Assembly (NCBI RefSeq): GCF_004761875.1
Contig: NZ_SJEY01000003.1
Location: 1 to 64,000 of the forward strand
Source: Roseovarius aestuariivivens
GTDB taxonomy: Bacteria; Pseudomonadota; Alphaproteobacteria; Rhodobacterales; Rhodobacteraceae
Length of the DNA: 64,000 bases
Direction: 5' to 3'
Under the pieces are notes generated by a model, which was not told where the DNA came from, made no database searches, and saw only the letters and a program-made list of their open reading frames with translations. Below, one piece after another: positions 34,834 through 44,481 of the stretch. The position numbers and the translations under genes are program-made. Position 1 is the stretch's first letter; each line of letters opens with the position of its first letter.

Positions 34834-36147
34834 ATGGCAAGACCGATAGGAGTCGACCTCTTCGCAGGGGCAGGGGGCATGAGCCTCGGCTTTGAGCAAG
34901 CCGGCTTCGATGTGGTCGCGGCCGTCGAACTCGACCCTGTCCACGCTGCGGTGCACAAGTACAACTTCCCGCGGTGTGCCGTTCTCCCACGATCTGTCAC
35001 GGACGTCTCAGGCGACGACATCAGGGCGGCAGCCGGGATCGACAACCGTCGTGTGGATATTGTGTTCGGTGGCGCTCCTTGCCAAGGCTTCTCGCTGATT
35101 GGCCAGCGAGCCTTGGATGATCCCAGGAATGGACTCGTCAAGGACTTCGTGCGCATCGTCAGAGAACTCGATGCCGCGTATTTCGTCTTCGAGAACGTAA
35201 AAGGGCTCACGGTCGGAAAGCACCGGAAATTCCTGTTCGAACTTTTCGAAGAGTTCGAGGCTGCAGGTTACGAGGTGCAGAAGGATTGGCGTGTGCTGAA
35301 TGCGGCCGACTATGGCGTGCCGCAGGATCGCCAAAGATTGATCCTCATGGGCGCCAAGAGAGGCGAGCAGGTGCCGGCCTACCCGACAACGATTGCCGAG
35401 AGGCCAACGTGCCAGGCCGCGCTCGCCGACTTGCCCGACGCAGAACTCTTCGAAGAGCTCAGATCGTCGGATTCTGTAGAGATGCCTGCATTTGGGAAGC
35501 CGAGCAAATACGCCGAGCCGCTGCGAGGGCTTGGGAACGACGCTTGGGCCTACGGGTATCCGAGAAAATGGGATCCGAGCCTGCTCACTTCGAGCGCCCG
35601 CACCGAGCACACCGAGATTTCGAGGCGACGTTTCCGAGAAACCGATCAGGGACGGGTCGAGCCAATTTCGCGGTTCTTCAAGCTCGCGGCGGACGGCGTA
35701 TCCAATACTCTTCGCGCGGGGACCGACTCGGCACGAGGTGCGTTCACGAGCCCGAGGCCGATCCACTATGCTTACGCACGCTGCGTGACCGTGCGCGAGA
35801 TGGCGCGCCTCCACGGCTTCCCCGACTGGTTCCGTTTCAATGCCACCAAATGGCATGGGGCCCGCCAGATCGGTAACGCCGTGCCACCGCCACTTGCTCG
35901 CGCCGTCGCGGCGGTCGTCATTCGAGCCCTAGGCGTCGAACCCACTCGCCCGACAGAAGCAATCGCCCTCGGCGACGAGCGGCTCTTGACCATGGGAAAT
36001 ACCGAGGCCGCAGCGCACTTCCAGGTCGAAAATCCAATAGGTCGACGGGACAAGAAGAGCGGCGCCAAGAAGCGAAAGCAGGAAGAAATCGAGGCCTCAT
36101 ATGCCCTTAACGTGCGGCCTGAGTTCGTAGATGGCGTCGCTGGCTAG
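34834..36147 (+). CDS. C5-cytosine DNA methyltransferase (restriction-modification set 2)
   Basis: 437 aa from ATG at 34834, with AGGGAG at 7-8 nt; the ATG at 34804 lacks one. Motif I GVDLFAGAGGMSLGFEQAGF, motif IV GGAPCQGFS with catalytic Cys83, FVFENVKG (VI), PQDRQRLILMG (VIII), and QIGNAVPPPLARAV (X). It methylates cytosine at C5 in a site that cannot be read from the protein. Vsr precedes it and a nuclease-like gene converges on it with a 51-nt overlap of 3' ends. Confidence 0.9.
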   Translation: MARPIGVDLFAGAGGMSLGFEQAGFDVVAAVELDPVHAAVHKYNFPRCAVLPRSVTDVSGDDIRAAAGIDNRRVDIVFGGAPCQGFSLIGQRALDDPRNGLVKDFVRIVRELDAAYFVFENVKGLTVGKHRKFLFELFEEFEAAGYEVQKDWRVLNAADYGVPQDRQRLILMGAKRGEQVPAYPTTIAERPTCQAALADLPDAELFEELRSSDSVEMPAFGKPSKYAEPLRGLGNDAWAYGYPRKWDPSLLTSSARTEHTEISRRRFRETDQGRVEPISRFFKLAADGVSNTLRAGTDSARGAFTSPRPIHYAYARCVTVREMARLHGFPDWFRFNATKWHGARQIGNAVPPPLARAVAAVVIRALGVEPTRPTEAIALGDERLLTMGNTEAAAHFQVENPIGRRDKKSGAKKRKQEEIEASYALNVRPEFVDGVAG

Positions 36148-36999
36148 CGTAAGCTCATCGAGCGCGTGTGCGTCGGTTCTCCTGACGGCCTCAAATTCCG
36201 TAAAATAGAACCCGACGCCTCTGACGGTTCGGAGGCCGATCGGTACTACCGTGTCGACTTCCGCTTCCGCGAACGCAGCCTTAACCTGATTGATGATCTG
36301 GCTGGGGATCAATGGATCCTTGGCCTGCTTCGCCTCACAGGTGACCAGTACAGAGTCAGGATTTTTCGGGTTGCCGGCCTTCCCAAGAAACAGCGCATCG
36401 ATCTCTGTAGAGCGGAGCTTAATGCCCATCTGCAGGTGCGTAAGCTCGAGGAGAGGAAACGCTGGGGCGACTGCGAAGTGCGTCTCCACTACCCGGAGAT
36501 TGATGGCCGTCTGGATAAGCCAGGTTTCATCGGATCGACCGAGCGACTTTGTGGCCAGCGGCAGACTGATCGATTGCACGAGGAAACGCGGTGCGTCCTC
36601 GCGAACCTTGAAAGCGTCCGGAAAAGGCTCCGTCTGACCGGGTCGGTAGGGGATGAACTCGAAGCACTCCCCGTCACCCGTGCGCTGGATACCTGTGAAT
36701 CGTCGTGCCGCAACCGAGGCAGGCCAGTTCTTCGATGCGTTCGCTCCTCGGAGCAGATCCTTCATGAAATTGGCGGGGTTCCGGTCGCTCAGAGTCGATC
36801 CGTGCAGCTTGTTGCATTCGCGGATCGCTTGAGCCACGTCGTCGAGACTCATGAGCGTCTTCTCGAGCGCGCCGTTCGCCGCGTCCCAGTGCTTTTCGAA
36901 CAAGTGCTCGATCACCTGCGTCTTCTGCGATTTCGCCACTTTCTCCGATCCGGTACACCAATGATAATTCGATAGTATTTCGAACGGATGCCAATTCAC
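36097..36999 (-). CDS. Putative type II restriction endonuclease of RM set 2
   Basis: 300 aa from GTG at 36999; a GTG at 36939 (before KSQKTQV) is an alternative start with GGAG close by. PD-(D/E)XK signature: [10 protein letters not shown] (Glu199, Asp201) and [12 protein letters not shown] (Glu222-x-Lys224), followed by a helix [10 protein letters not shown]. It faces the C5 methyltransferase and shares the last 51 nt with it, as expected for a restriction-modification pair in convergent orientation. Family not named. Confidence 0.6.
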   Translation of the reverse strand: MNWHPFEILSNYHWCTGSEKVAKSQKTQVIEHLFEKHWDAANGALEKTLMSLDDVAQAIRECNKLHGSTLSDRNPANFMKDLLRGANASKNWPASVAARRFTGIQRTGDGECFEFIPYRPGQTEPFPDAFKVREDAPRFLVQSISLPLATKSLGRSDETWLIQTAINLRVVETHFAVAPAFPLLELTHLQMGIKLRSTEIDALFLGKAGNPKNPDSVLVTCEAKQAKDPLIPSQIINQVKAAFAEAEVDTVVPIGLRTVRGVGFYFTEFEAVRRTDAHALDELTLASDAIYELRPHVKGI

Positions 37000-37333
37000 A
37001 AGAGTGCGTCAGGTCATCGAACAAGCAGCCATAAGACAGGAGAACTTCAGACGCTCGAACAGCATACGGGAGCCGGAGCACAGAGCCCGTAGCTCGGCCA
37101 GCAGACCAACGTCCGCGGTTTGGCTCAATTTCTGTTCCGTTTCGCGGATGCGACTGACTTCGAAGTGTTCAGGCGGGGCCGCTATTTTTCCCCTAATTTT
37201 AGGTGCTTACAAGCTCTACACCAGATCCGCACAGTCGAGAGGTCCGGAGAATATCGGCCCTAATAGACCGCTTCTGGGCCTCTCGGCGTCGACGCCAGTG
37301 CTCAGGCCGTCCCGCATAACCCTCGAAAACAAC
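37000..37333. other. Gap between the island and the tRNA gene, no gene seen
   Basis: About 330 bases with short AT-rich runs and no convincing ORF. It lies just downstream of the 3' end of tRNA-Ser, the usual side for an integrated island. No clear second attachment repeat was found inside it. Confidence 0.4.
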
Positions 37334-37357
37334 GAAAAAATCCGGCCAGAGCCGGAT
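37334..37357 (-). terminator. Rho-independent terminator of tRNA-Ser
   Basis: On the minus strand, ATCCGGC-TCTG-GCCGGAT is a perfect 7-bp hairpin followed by TTTTTCGTTGTTTT. It sits 27 bases beyond the tRNA 3' end. Confidence 0.75.
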
Positions 37358-37383
37358 CGGGAGAACGCTTTCGCGGGGGCAAG

Positions 37384-37473
37384 TGGCGGAGAGACAGGGA
37401 TTCGAACCCTGGAGACGGTTTCCCGCCTACACACTTTCCAGGCGTGCGCCTTCGACCACTCGGCCACCTCTCC
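37384..37473 (-). tRNA. tRNA-Ser (GGA anticodon)
   Basis: Ninety bases including an encoded CCA. The minus strand starts GGAGAGGTGGCCGAGTGG; anticodon loop CTGGAAA gives GGA (37437-37439 on the complement). A long variable arm, as in class II serine tRNAs, precedes the T arm with GGTTCGAATCC, and the acceptor end is CTCTCCG-CCA. Its 3' end faces the 36-kb accessory region, the classical geometry for tRNA-integrated islands. Confidence 0.95.
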
Positions 37474-37542
37474 GGCGCGCTCTCTTTATCTTCGGGCGCG
37501 GGCGCAGTTCAAGCGGTTTCTTGCACTTCGCCCCAGCCCCGG

Positions 37543-38262
37543 TCAGGTCTCCAGATGGACATAGACCCGGCGGTTCTGCCGACCCTTCTTCTCGATCTTG
37601 CCAAGGCGCAGCCGTCCGATCTCGCCGGTGCGCGCTACATGCGTGCCGCCGCAGGGCTGCAGGTCGACCTGATCGTCGCCCGCGCCGATCCGCACAAGGC
37701 GCACCCGGCCCTGCCCGGCGGGCGGCGCCACGGACATGGTCTTGACAAGACCGGGATTGGCCCGAAGCTCCGCATCGGTGATCCAGCTTTCGGTCACCGG
37801 CAGATCCCGCGCCACCAGCGCGTTCAGAGCCGCCTCAAGCGCGGCCTTGTCCTCGGGCGGCTCGGCCATGTTGAAATCCAGCCGGCTTTTCCCGGCGCCG
37901 ACCGCCCCGCCGCTAACCGGCAGCGGGATCACCACCGACAAAAGGTGCAAGGCCGTGTGCATGCGCATATGCCCCAGCCGGCGCGCCGGGTCGATCCGCT
38001 GCGTGATCGCCGTGCCCGGCACAGGCGCGGTCGCGGGTTCCGACGGGACCAGCGCGATTTGACCGTCCTCGGTCTTGACCGCCGTCGCGATGGCAAGGCG
38101 GCCGCTGTCCCAGGCGATCTCGCCGCTATCGCCCGGCTGTCCGCCGCCGGTCGGATAGAACACCGATGCATCGACGATCAACGCCCCCTCAGACGTCAGA
38201 CCGGTCACCACCGCGTCCGCCTCGGTCCGGTACGCGTCCTCTAGATAAAGCGGCCGGGTCAT
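37543..38262 (-). CDS. Alanyl-tRNA editing protein (AlaX family)
   Basis: 239 aa. It hydrolyses Ser or Gly mischarged on tRNA-Ala. Zinc-site motifs HTALH (H102, H106) and CGGTH (about 203-207) match the AlaRS editing domain; the PTGGGQPGD loop near 37 is also typical. There is a C-terminal Arg/Lys-rich strand. Its ATG overlaps the stop of the MscS gene by 4 nt, so it is the last gene of the cysK-mscS-alaX unit. Confidence 0.9.
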   Translation of the reverse strand: MTRPLYLEDAYRTEADAVVTGLTSEGALIVDASVFYPTGGGQPGDSGEIAWDSGRLAIATAVKTEDGQIALVPSEPATAPVPGTAITQRIDPARRLGHMRMHTALHLLSVVIPLPVSGGAVGAGKSRLDFNMAEPPEDKAALEAALNALVARDLPVTESWITDAELRANPGLVKTMSVAPPAGQGRVRLVRIGAGDDQVDLQPCGGTHVARTGEIGRLRLGKIEKKGRQNRRVYVHLET

Positions 38263-40721
38263 CGTCCGTCACCCCCGGCGTCGCCGCCCTCGCCGTCATC
38301 GGCGCGCCGCGCCGCGGCCGGCTGGCTGCCGGAGCCCGCGGACGTCGAAGGGCGCGGACCTTCCGGCGCCGTCGCGGGCGATTCGGCAGGTGCGCCTGCG
38401 CGCAGCGTTTCTGGATTGCGCAGCCAGATATCGGTCTGCGCGAAAGGAATCTCGATTCCCTCTTCCACGAACCGTTTGGCAATCTCGTGGTTCATCTCGG
38501 AATGCACGTTCATCACCCAGTTCACGTCGCGCAGGATCGCGCGGATCTCGAAATCGAGCGAGGACGCCCCGAAACCGCGGAAAAGAACGAAGGGCGCAGG
38601 ATTGGCCATCACCATCGGATGACTTTCTGCGACCTCCTGCAGGATCTGCTCGATCCGCTTGGTGTCCGAGCCATAGGCGACGCCCACCGGCACGATCACC
38701 CGGCCCACCGTGTTGCCGCGGGTATAGTTCGTCACCCGTCCGCTCACCAGATCGGCATTGGGTACGATCACGTCGGCACGATCAAAAGTCTCGATGATGG
38801 TCGAGCGCACGGAAATGCTCCGGACGGTGCCATGCGTGCCGCCGACCTCGATCCAGTCGCCTTCGGAAATCGGACGCTCGATCAAAAGGATGATGCCCGA
38901 CACGAAGTTCTGCACAATCGTCTGCAGGCCGAAACCGATACCGACGGACAATGCACCGGCGACAATCGCCACCGAGCTGAGGTCGATGCCCGCACTGGTG
39001 ATCGCGATCACGGCAGCAAGGAAGATCCCCACATAGCCCACGCCGGACACCATCGCGTTGCGCCCGCCCGCATCCAGACGCGTCTTGGGCAGGATCGTGT
39101 TCTTGAGCGTCCCCTGCACCAGCCGCGTCGCCACGTACCCGATGCTGAAAACCAGCGCGAAGGTGAAGAACACCGTCGGCGAAATCCGCACACCGCCAAC
39201 GCTGACACCCGCGACGAAATGCGACCAGAGCTCGGTCAGATCCGCCACTCGCGCGCCCCAGACCAGGGCGAAAAGCGGCAGGAATGCCAGGACGATCAGG
39301 AACCCGAAAAGCACCGGGATCAGGCTTTCGACGGCGCCTTCGCGATTGCCCGTGATCAGGACATAGACCTCGACGACCAACCGCTGCAGCACCAGCAGAA
39401 CCGCCAGCAGCTCAAGCGAGGCCAGCGACGGGTAAAGCAGCCACTGCGCCAGCTTGAAATAGCCGATCGCGCCCAAAACCGGCGTCAGGATGGCCAGCGT
39501 CAGAAGCGCTAGCGCCAGAACCCGGATCGTGCGCGACCGATAGGTTTCGACCCCGTCATCGTCCTGGTCGGCCTGCACATGGGCCCGCAGCAGGCCCGAG
39601 ATCCGCCACAGGAAAATCCCGCAGATCACCATGAAAGGGAACTGGATGACGACCGTCTGCTCGGGTGTCCAGTTCGAAATTTCGCCGATCTGCTGCAGGA
39701 AGAAACTCAGCGACGCGGTCAGACCCAGAAGCGCGCCGTACCAGCGCCCGAACTGGCGCTGCTCACGATTAAGCTTGAGCGGCAGCGTGCGCGCCTCCTC
39801 CGCCGGGAACACGCGCGTGGCCAGCCACCGCGCCAGCAGGAAGGCGAAAACCGACGATAGCAGGGCGACAAGCAACTGCTCGCCGCGCAACCCGACAAGG
39901 CCACTGGCCTCGGCTGCCTCGACCATGGCGAAAACCCCGAGGAACGGCAGCAACAGCGATCCCAGCGACACCAGGAATCCCAAAAGCCAGCGCGCTGCCC
40001 CGGGATCGTTGTCGAGGATCCGCATGCTGAGCTTCTTGCTCCAGCGGCGGCCGCGCACCACAAGGACTACGCCAACCAGCAACAGCATCAGAACGGCCGG
40101 CAAATCCTGTTTGGTTTCCGTGCGTTGAACCTCGTTGTTCCACGCAGTGTGCACCTCATCGCGGAATGCACCGAACGCCTCGAAAAGCGCCACGACACCG
40201 CCCGGCCAATGCGCCGGGTTGATGGGCGACGGGCCGAATTCAAGCACCTCTTCGGCTTGGCGCTCGTGGATGATCTTGTCGATCCCCTCGATCAGGCCAT
40301 CCGCGCGGTTATAGGCAAGCTCGGCATTGCGCACCGGGATCTGCAGGGTCGCAAGACGCTCGTTCAGCTGCCGGCGCTGCGAGGCCACTTCTTCGGATTC
40401 CGTGCCCTCCTCCGGCGCGGGGCCAAGCGCTTCCAGCTGGCGGCGCACCGTCGAGATCGCGTTGCTGTTGACCTGCTGGCCTTCTTGAAAACGCTGGCGC
40501 CAGCTCGCGATCTCTTCGCGCAGGTCCTCCAGAACCGGGGTCGAGGCCCGCCCGGCCTCGATCGCTTCGTCGGCGCGCGTCGCCGTGCGCTCCCATGTTT
40601 CATAATCGATGCTGCCGCGCTCGTCGGTGGCCTGCGCCACCACCGGATGCGGTGTCACGGCGGCCCAGCCGCCCAGCAGAAGCGCCAGAAGCAGCGCGAA
40701 TATGCGCGCCAGACGGCTCAT
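38259..40721 (-). CDS. MscS-family mechanosensitive channel with large N-terminal region
   Basis: 820 aa from ATG at 40721 (MSRLARIFALLLALLLGG, a signal-like segment). A periplasmic coiled-coil DUF3772-like region is followed by many transmembrane helices and an MscS core: GLQTIVQNFVSGIILLIERPI and GTVRSISVRSTIIETFDRADVIVPN. The C-terminus is Pro/Ala/Gly-rich and disordered. It releases solutes on hypo-osmotic shock. A longer reading to 40844 overlaps the cysteine synthase gene and is rejected. ATGA overlaps with both neighbours. Confidence 0.9.
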   Translation of the reverse strand: MSRLARIFALLLALLLGGWAAVTPHPVVAQATDERGSIDYETWERTATRADEAIEAGRASTPVLEDLREEIASWRQRFQEGQQVNSNAISTVRRQLEALGPAPEEGTESEEVASQRRQLNERLATLQIPVRNAELAYNRADGLIEGIDKIIHERQAEEVLEFGPSPINPAHWPGGVVALFEAFGAFRDEVHTAWNNEVQRTETKQDLPAVLMLLLVGVVLVVRGRRWSKKLSMRILDNDPGAARWLLGFLVSLGSLLLPFLGVFAMVEAAEASGLVGLRGEQLLVALLSSVFAFLLARWLATRVFPAEEARTLPLKLNREQRQFGRWYGALLGLTASLSFFLQQIGEISNWTPEQTVVIQFPFMVICGIFLWRISGLLRAHVQADQDDDGVETYRSRTIRVLALALLTLAILTPVLGAIGYFKLAQWLLYPSLASLELLAVLLVLQRLVVEVYVLITGNREGAVESLIPVLFGFLIVLAFLPLFALVWGARVADLTELWSHFVAGVSVGGVRISPTVFFTFALVFSIGYVATRLVQGTLKNTILPKTRLDAGGRNAMVSGVGYVGIFLAAVIAITSAGIDLSSVAIVAGALSVGIGFGLQTIVQNFVSGIILLIERPISEGDWIEVGGTHGTVRSISVRSTIIETFDRADVIVPNADLVSGRVTNYTRGNTVGRVIVPVGVAYGSDTKRIEQILQEVAESHPMVMANPAPFVLFRGFGASSLDFEIRAILRDVNWVMNVHSEMNHEIAKRFVEEGIEIPFAQTDIWLRNPETLRAGAPAESPATAPEGPRPSTSAGSGSQPAAARRADDGEGGDAGGDGR

Positions 40722-41749
40722 TCCACGAAAACGCCGGGAATGCTGCGCGGTGCTTCGGTCATCCAGCTGGCGACCGGCAGTTCCTTCTCGCGCAGAAACT
40801 CGGGATTGAAGAGCTTGGACTGATAGCGCGTGCCGTAATCGCACAGGATGGTGACGATAGTGTGCCCCGGCCCCATCTCGCGCGCCATGCGCATCGCACC
40901 GGCCACGTTGACGCCGGTCGAGGCGCCCATGATCAGCCCCTCATGCTCCAGAAGGTCAAAGACGATGGGCAGCGCCTCTTCATCCGGCACCTGATAGCAG
41001 AAATCGGGGCTCAGCCCTTCGAGGTTGGCGGTGATGCGCACCTGTCCGATGCCTTCCGCGATCGAGCCGCCCTCGGCCTCCAGCTTGCCCTCGGTGTACC
41101 ACGAATAAAGCTTCGCCCCCATCGGATCGGCCAGCCCGATCTTCACGCCCTTGTCCTGAAGCGCCATGGCCACGCCCGCCAGTGTACCCCCCGACCCGCA
41201 GGCGCAGATAAACCCGTCGACCTTGCCGCCGGTCTGCTCCCAGATCTCGGGGCCGGTGGTCTCGATATGGGCCTGCCGGTTGGCCACGTTGTCGAACTGG
41301 TTGGCCCAGACCACGCCGTTGGGCGCGTCCTTGGACAGCCTCTCGGCCAGGCGCTGCGAATAATGCACGAAATTGTTGGGGTTGGAATACGGCGCGGCGG
41401 GCACCTGCACCAGTTCGGCGCCGGCCAGCCGCAGCATATCCTTCTTTTCCTGGCTCTGCGTCTCGGGGATCACGATCACCGTCTTGAACCCCATCGAGGC
41501 CCCCACCACGGCAAGGCCGATGCCGGTATTCCCGGCGGTGCCCTCGACGATCGTGCCGCCGGGCTGCAGCTCGCCGCGCGCGATGGCGTCCTTGATGATA
41601 TAAAGCGCGGCGCGGTCCTTGACCGACTGGCCGGGATTGAGGAACTCCGCCTTGCCGTAAATCTCACAACCCGTCGCCTCGCTCGCGCGGCGCAGGCGGA
41701 TCAGGGGCGTTTGGCCGACCGCGTCGGCAAGGTCCTTGGCAATGCGCAT
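40718..41749 (-). CDS. cysK: Cysteine synthase A (O-acetylserine sulfhydrylase)
   Basis: 343 aa, fold type II PLP enzyme. Motifs: PLP Lys44 in NPGQSVKDRAA, EGTAGNTGIG, and phosphate-loop GSGGTLAGV. It makes cysteine from O-acetylserine and sulfide. It is slightly longer than the ~320-aa E. coli enzyme because of its C-terminus (LREKELPVASW). Start ATG at 41749, first gene of a three-gene unit with 4-nt overlap to the MscS gene. Confidence 0.9.
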   Translation of the reverse strand: MRIAKDLADAVGQTPLIRLRRASEATGCEIYGKAEFLNPGQSVKDRAALYIIKDAIARGELQPGGTIVEGTAGNTGIGLAVVGASMGFKTVIVIPETQSQEKKDMLRLAGAELVQVPAAPYSNPNNFVHYSQRLAERLSKDAPNGVVWANQFDNVANRQAHIETTGPEIWEQTGGKVDGFICACGSGGTLAGVAMALQDKGVKIGLADPMGAKLYSWYTEGKLEAEGGSIAEGIGQVRITANLEGLSPDFCYQVPDEEALPIVFDLLEHEGLIMGASTGVNVAGAMRMAREMGPGHTIVTILCDYGTRYQSKLFNPEFLREKELPVASWMTEAPRSIPGVFVE

Positions 41750-41806
41750 GGCGTGGCGCTCCTATGTCATGTCAGGGGCCAGACTTAGAGTGTCAGTCCG
41801 GCTAAC

Positions 41807-42736
41807 TCAAGCAGCCGCGCGCAACCGGGCGCGCTCCCGCTCCAGCCACAAAAACAGCAGGATCATCGGCCCGATATTAGCCTCGCCGCTGCGCACCAGA
41901 TCCATGCCCGCCGCGAAACTCAGAACATGCGTGCGGATGTCCTCGTGCTCGGTCTCAAGCCCGCCCAGCCCGCGTGTCATCTCCGGAAGGTCGCACAGAC
42001 CGACAAAGCAATGAAACCTCTCCGTCGAACACCCCGGCGAACAGTAATGGCTGCTCACATGCTCCAGCGCGTGCAGGTCCAGACCCGCCTCCTCGACGCA
42101 TTCGCGCCGCGCGCAGGTCTCGGCGCTCTCGCCCGCGTCGATGCGCCCCGCCACGGGTTCCAGCACCCAAGGGTACGGATCGCCGCGCCCGAAAGGTCTC
42201 ATGCGGAACTGCTCGACCAGCAGAACGCGGTCCCGCACCGGGTCATAGGGCAGCACGATTGCGGCATCGGTGGCGACAAACACCTCCCGGCGCAGCGCCT
42301 CGCTCATGCCGCCCTCAAAGCCCGGGTGCCGCAGCTCGTAGGTTTCGGTCAGGAAATAGCCCTGATGCGTGGCGCGCCGCGACAGCACCTCGACCCGGTC
42401 GGCGCACGTCGCGCTGCGCGTCGTCACCGGATCGGGCGCGTCGGCGGCAGCGACCCGCGCGGCCGCCCGCGCCAGAATCATCGGCATCCGCACGGCCAGC
42501 GTGCGCTCACCAAGTTTGCCGAAATAGCCCGCAACCTCCCGGGCAGCATGGGCCAACACCCTGGGCTCCGGCAGGTCCCCGCCCGGCGCCTCGGGTGACA
42601 CGCCAAGACCTTTCGCGAAAAACCAAAGCTTGTCCGCCGCCTCTCCCGTTAGCGGCGGCACACATGCCGCGCCCAAAAGTGCGCACAGAACATCGGGATG
42701 GGCCAGCGGCCCGGCAGGGACAAGGTCCCGCGCCAT
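41807..42736 (-). CDS. Nudix hydrolase, probable ADP-ribose pyrophosphatase
   Basis: 309 aa. The Nudix box is GRIDAGESAETCARRECVEEAGLD, matching G-x5-E-x7-R-E-x2-E-E-x-G. A ~100-residue N-terminal extension (Gly/Ala-rich, ending near TCADRVEVLS) precedes an ADP-ribose-pyrophosphatase-type domain with VLLVEQFRMRPFGRG. It begins one base after the TrgA stop and lies 57 nt before cysK. Expected to split ADP-ribose; the N-terminal part resembles a gamma-glutamylcyclotransferase-like region only weakly. Confidence 0.85.
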   Translation of the reverse strand: MARDLVPAGPLAHPDVLCALLGAACVPPLTGEAADKLWFFAKGLGVSPEAPGGDLPEPRVLAHAAREVAGYFGKLGERTLAVRMPMILARAAARVAAADAPDPVTTRSATCADRVEVLSRRATHQGYFLTETYELRHPGFEGGMSEALRREVFVATDAAIVLPYDPVRDRVLLVEQFRMRPFGRGDPYPWVLEPVAGRIDAGESAETCARRECVEEAGLDLHALEHVSSHYCSPGCSTERFHCFVGLCDLPEMTRGLGGLETEHEDIRTHVLSFAAGMDLVRSGEANIGPMILLFLWLERERARLRAAA

Positions 42737-42737
42737 C

Positions 42738-43196
42738 TCAGCTCCACCTGCGCGCGACGAACTCCGATATGATGCCGATCACAATCCCGCCGCCAACCAG
42801 TAGCGCGATCAGCGGCACATGCGCCATCTTCATCACGAAATCGAAGGCGATCTCGAACACCGCCACAAGCCCCTCGACCGGCCCGTCATAGCGCCGTTCC
42901 AGCGCGAGCCGCAACATTTCGTTGCTGCTCTGCAGGAAAACGGCCCAGAAAACCATCGCCGCCACACCGGTCAGACCGGCGCTGATCCCGTCAGACAGCC
43001 CCCGGCCCAGCCGCGAGCCGATCACGATCCAGCCGCTCAGCAGCCCAAGCGCCACGTTAACCTCATTGAACCAGCCGAAATTGGTCCCCTCCGGCATCAG
43101 CGGGCGGAACATCTCGCTTGCGTACCACGCCAACACCGCCATCAAGAGCGCGGCCACGCCTTTGCCGGTGGTCGGCATACGGTCTGATACGGGCAT
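42738..43196 (-). CDS. trgA: TrgA-like membrane protein (tellurite resistance)
   Basis: 152 aa from ATG at 43196, which overlaps the preceding stop as TAATG. About four hydrophobic helices (VAALLMAVLAWYASEM, NVALGLLSGWIVIG, GVAAMVFWAVFL, VPLIALLVGGGIVIGII) with PLMPEGTNFGWFN between the first two. In Rhodobacter trgA was found in a tellurite-resistance locus beside a cysteine synthase gene; here cysK lies about 1 kb away with only the Nudix gene between them. Biochemical role unclear. Confidence 0.8.
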   Translation of the reverse strand: MPVSDRMPTTGKGVAALLMAVLAWYASEMFRPLMPEGTNFGWFNEVNVALGLLSGWIVIGSRLGRGLSDGISAGLTGVAAMVFWAVFLQSSNEMLRLALERRYDGPVEGLVAVFEIAFDFVMKMAHVPLIALLVGGGIVIGIISEFVARRWS

Positions 43197-44404
43197 TACT
43201 CGGGCCTTGTGATTGTGATCTGGGTCACATCGCAATTACCCGTATGAAAGGCCCCGGCACAAGAGGTCAGGTAGAAATTCCACATCCGGCGGAACCGTGT
43301 GTCAAACCCGAGCTTGGCAATTTCGGCCCATTTGTCGTTGAACGTCTCATGCCATCGGCGCAGCGTGAGACTGTAACTTTCGCCGAATTCGATCGAGCGC
43401 ATTACCGTCAGGCCCGCGCGGCGCACCTGCTCGCGCAACACAGATGGCGACGGCAGCATGCCACCCGGGAAGATGTATTTCTGAATGAAATCCACATCGT
43501 TGCGGTAGGCCTCGAACCGCGCGTCGTCCACGGTGATGATCTGTAGCGTGGCTTTGGCCCCGGGCTTGAGCCGCTCTTTCACGGTGCGGAAATAGACCGG
43601 CCAGTATTGCTCGCCTACGGCCTCGAACATCTCGATGCTGGCGATGCCGTCATATTGGCCGCGTTCGTCGCGGTAGTCCTGCAGCTTGAGTTCGACCCGG
43701 TCCTGCAGCCCGGCATCGGCGATCCGCTTCTGCGCGTACGCGAACTGCGCCTCGCTGATCGTCAGGCCCGTCACCTTCAGACCGCGTTCCTTCGCGGCAT
43801 ATTCCGCAAAGCCCCCCCAGCCACAGCCGATTTCCAGCACGTGATCGCCGGGCTTGGCGCCCATCTCGTCAACCATGCTGGCGTATTTTGCGGTCTGCGC
43901 CGCCTCAAGGCTCTCCTGCCCGGTGGCGAAAATGGCCGAGGAATATGTCATCGTCTCGTCCAGCCAAAGCTCGTAGAACGCGTTGCCCAGATCGTAGTGA
44001 TAGCTGATGTTCTTGCGCGCCTGCGTCTTGGAATTCCGCTGGAACCAGAACCGGATCTTCTCGAAGATTTCCACCAGCTTCTGCCCCGGATACCCGTTAT
44101 ACATCCGGTCGTTGCCGGTGTTGACCAGATCCATGAACGCCTGCAGGTCCGGCGTGCTCCAGCCGCCATCCAGATAAGCCTCGCAAAAACCCAGATAGCC
44201 TTCACGGATCATCCGGGCGAAAAGTTCGGGGTCGTGGATGTCGATGCGCGCGACCGGCCCCCGCCCCTTGCCTTCGGCGCGAAAGACGCGCCCGTCGTCC
44301 AGTCCGATATCCAGCCGCCCGTTGTCGATGGTCTTGGCGACGCCGAACACGGTGGCGAAATAGCGCGGCAGATCGTGCTGCCCCTGCGTGTCGGTCAGGA
44401 TCAT
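43196..44404 (-). CDS. cfa: Cyclopropane-fatty-acyl-phospholipid synthase
   Basis: 402 aa from ATG at 44404 with GAGGAG eight bases before; upstream TTG and ATG codons have poorer sites. SAM-binding LEIGCGWGGFAEYAAKERG, active-site-like YHYDLGNAFYELWLD, IEMFEAVGEQYWP, and a C-terminal EFGESYSLTLRRWHETF. It adds a methylene bridge to unsaturated acyl chains of membrane phospholipids. It follows the photolyase closely on the same strand and overlaps trgA. Confidence 0.9.
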   Translation of the reverse strand: MILTDTQGQHDLPRYFATVFGVAKTIDNGRLDIGLDDGRVFRAEGKGRGPVARIDIHDPELFARMIREGYLGFCEAYLDGGWSTPDLQAFMDLVNTGNDRMYNGYPGQKLVEIFEKIRFWFQRNSKTQARKNISYHYDLGNAFYELWLDETMTYSSAIFATGQESLEAAQTAKYASMVDEMGAKPGDHVLEIGCGWGGFAEYAAKERGLKVTGLTISEAQFAYAQKRIADAGLQDRVELKLQDYRDERGQYDGIASIEMFEAVGEQYWPVYFRTVKERLKPGAKATLQIITVDDARFEAYRNDVDFIQKYIFPGGMLPSPSVLREQVRRAGLTVMRSIEFGESYSLTLRRWHETFNDKWAEIAKLGFDTRFRRMWNFYLTSCAGAFHTGNCDVTQITITRPE

Positions 44405-44481
44405 GCTGTCGGTCCGCTCCTCGGTCCGGGACGAAGTTTGGGCGGTCATGTCCCCGGCATCAAGATCTTTCGAAACGCTAG

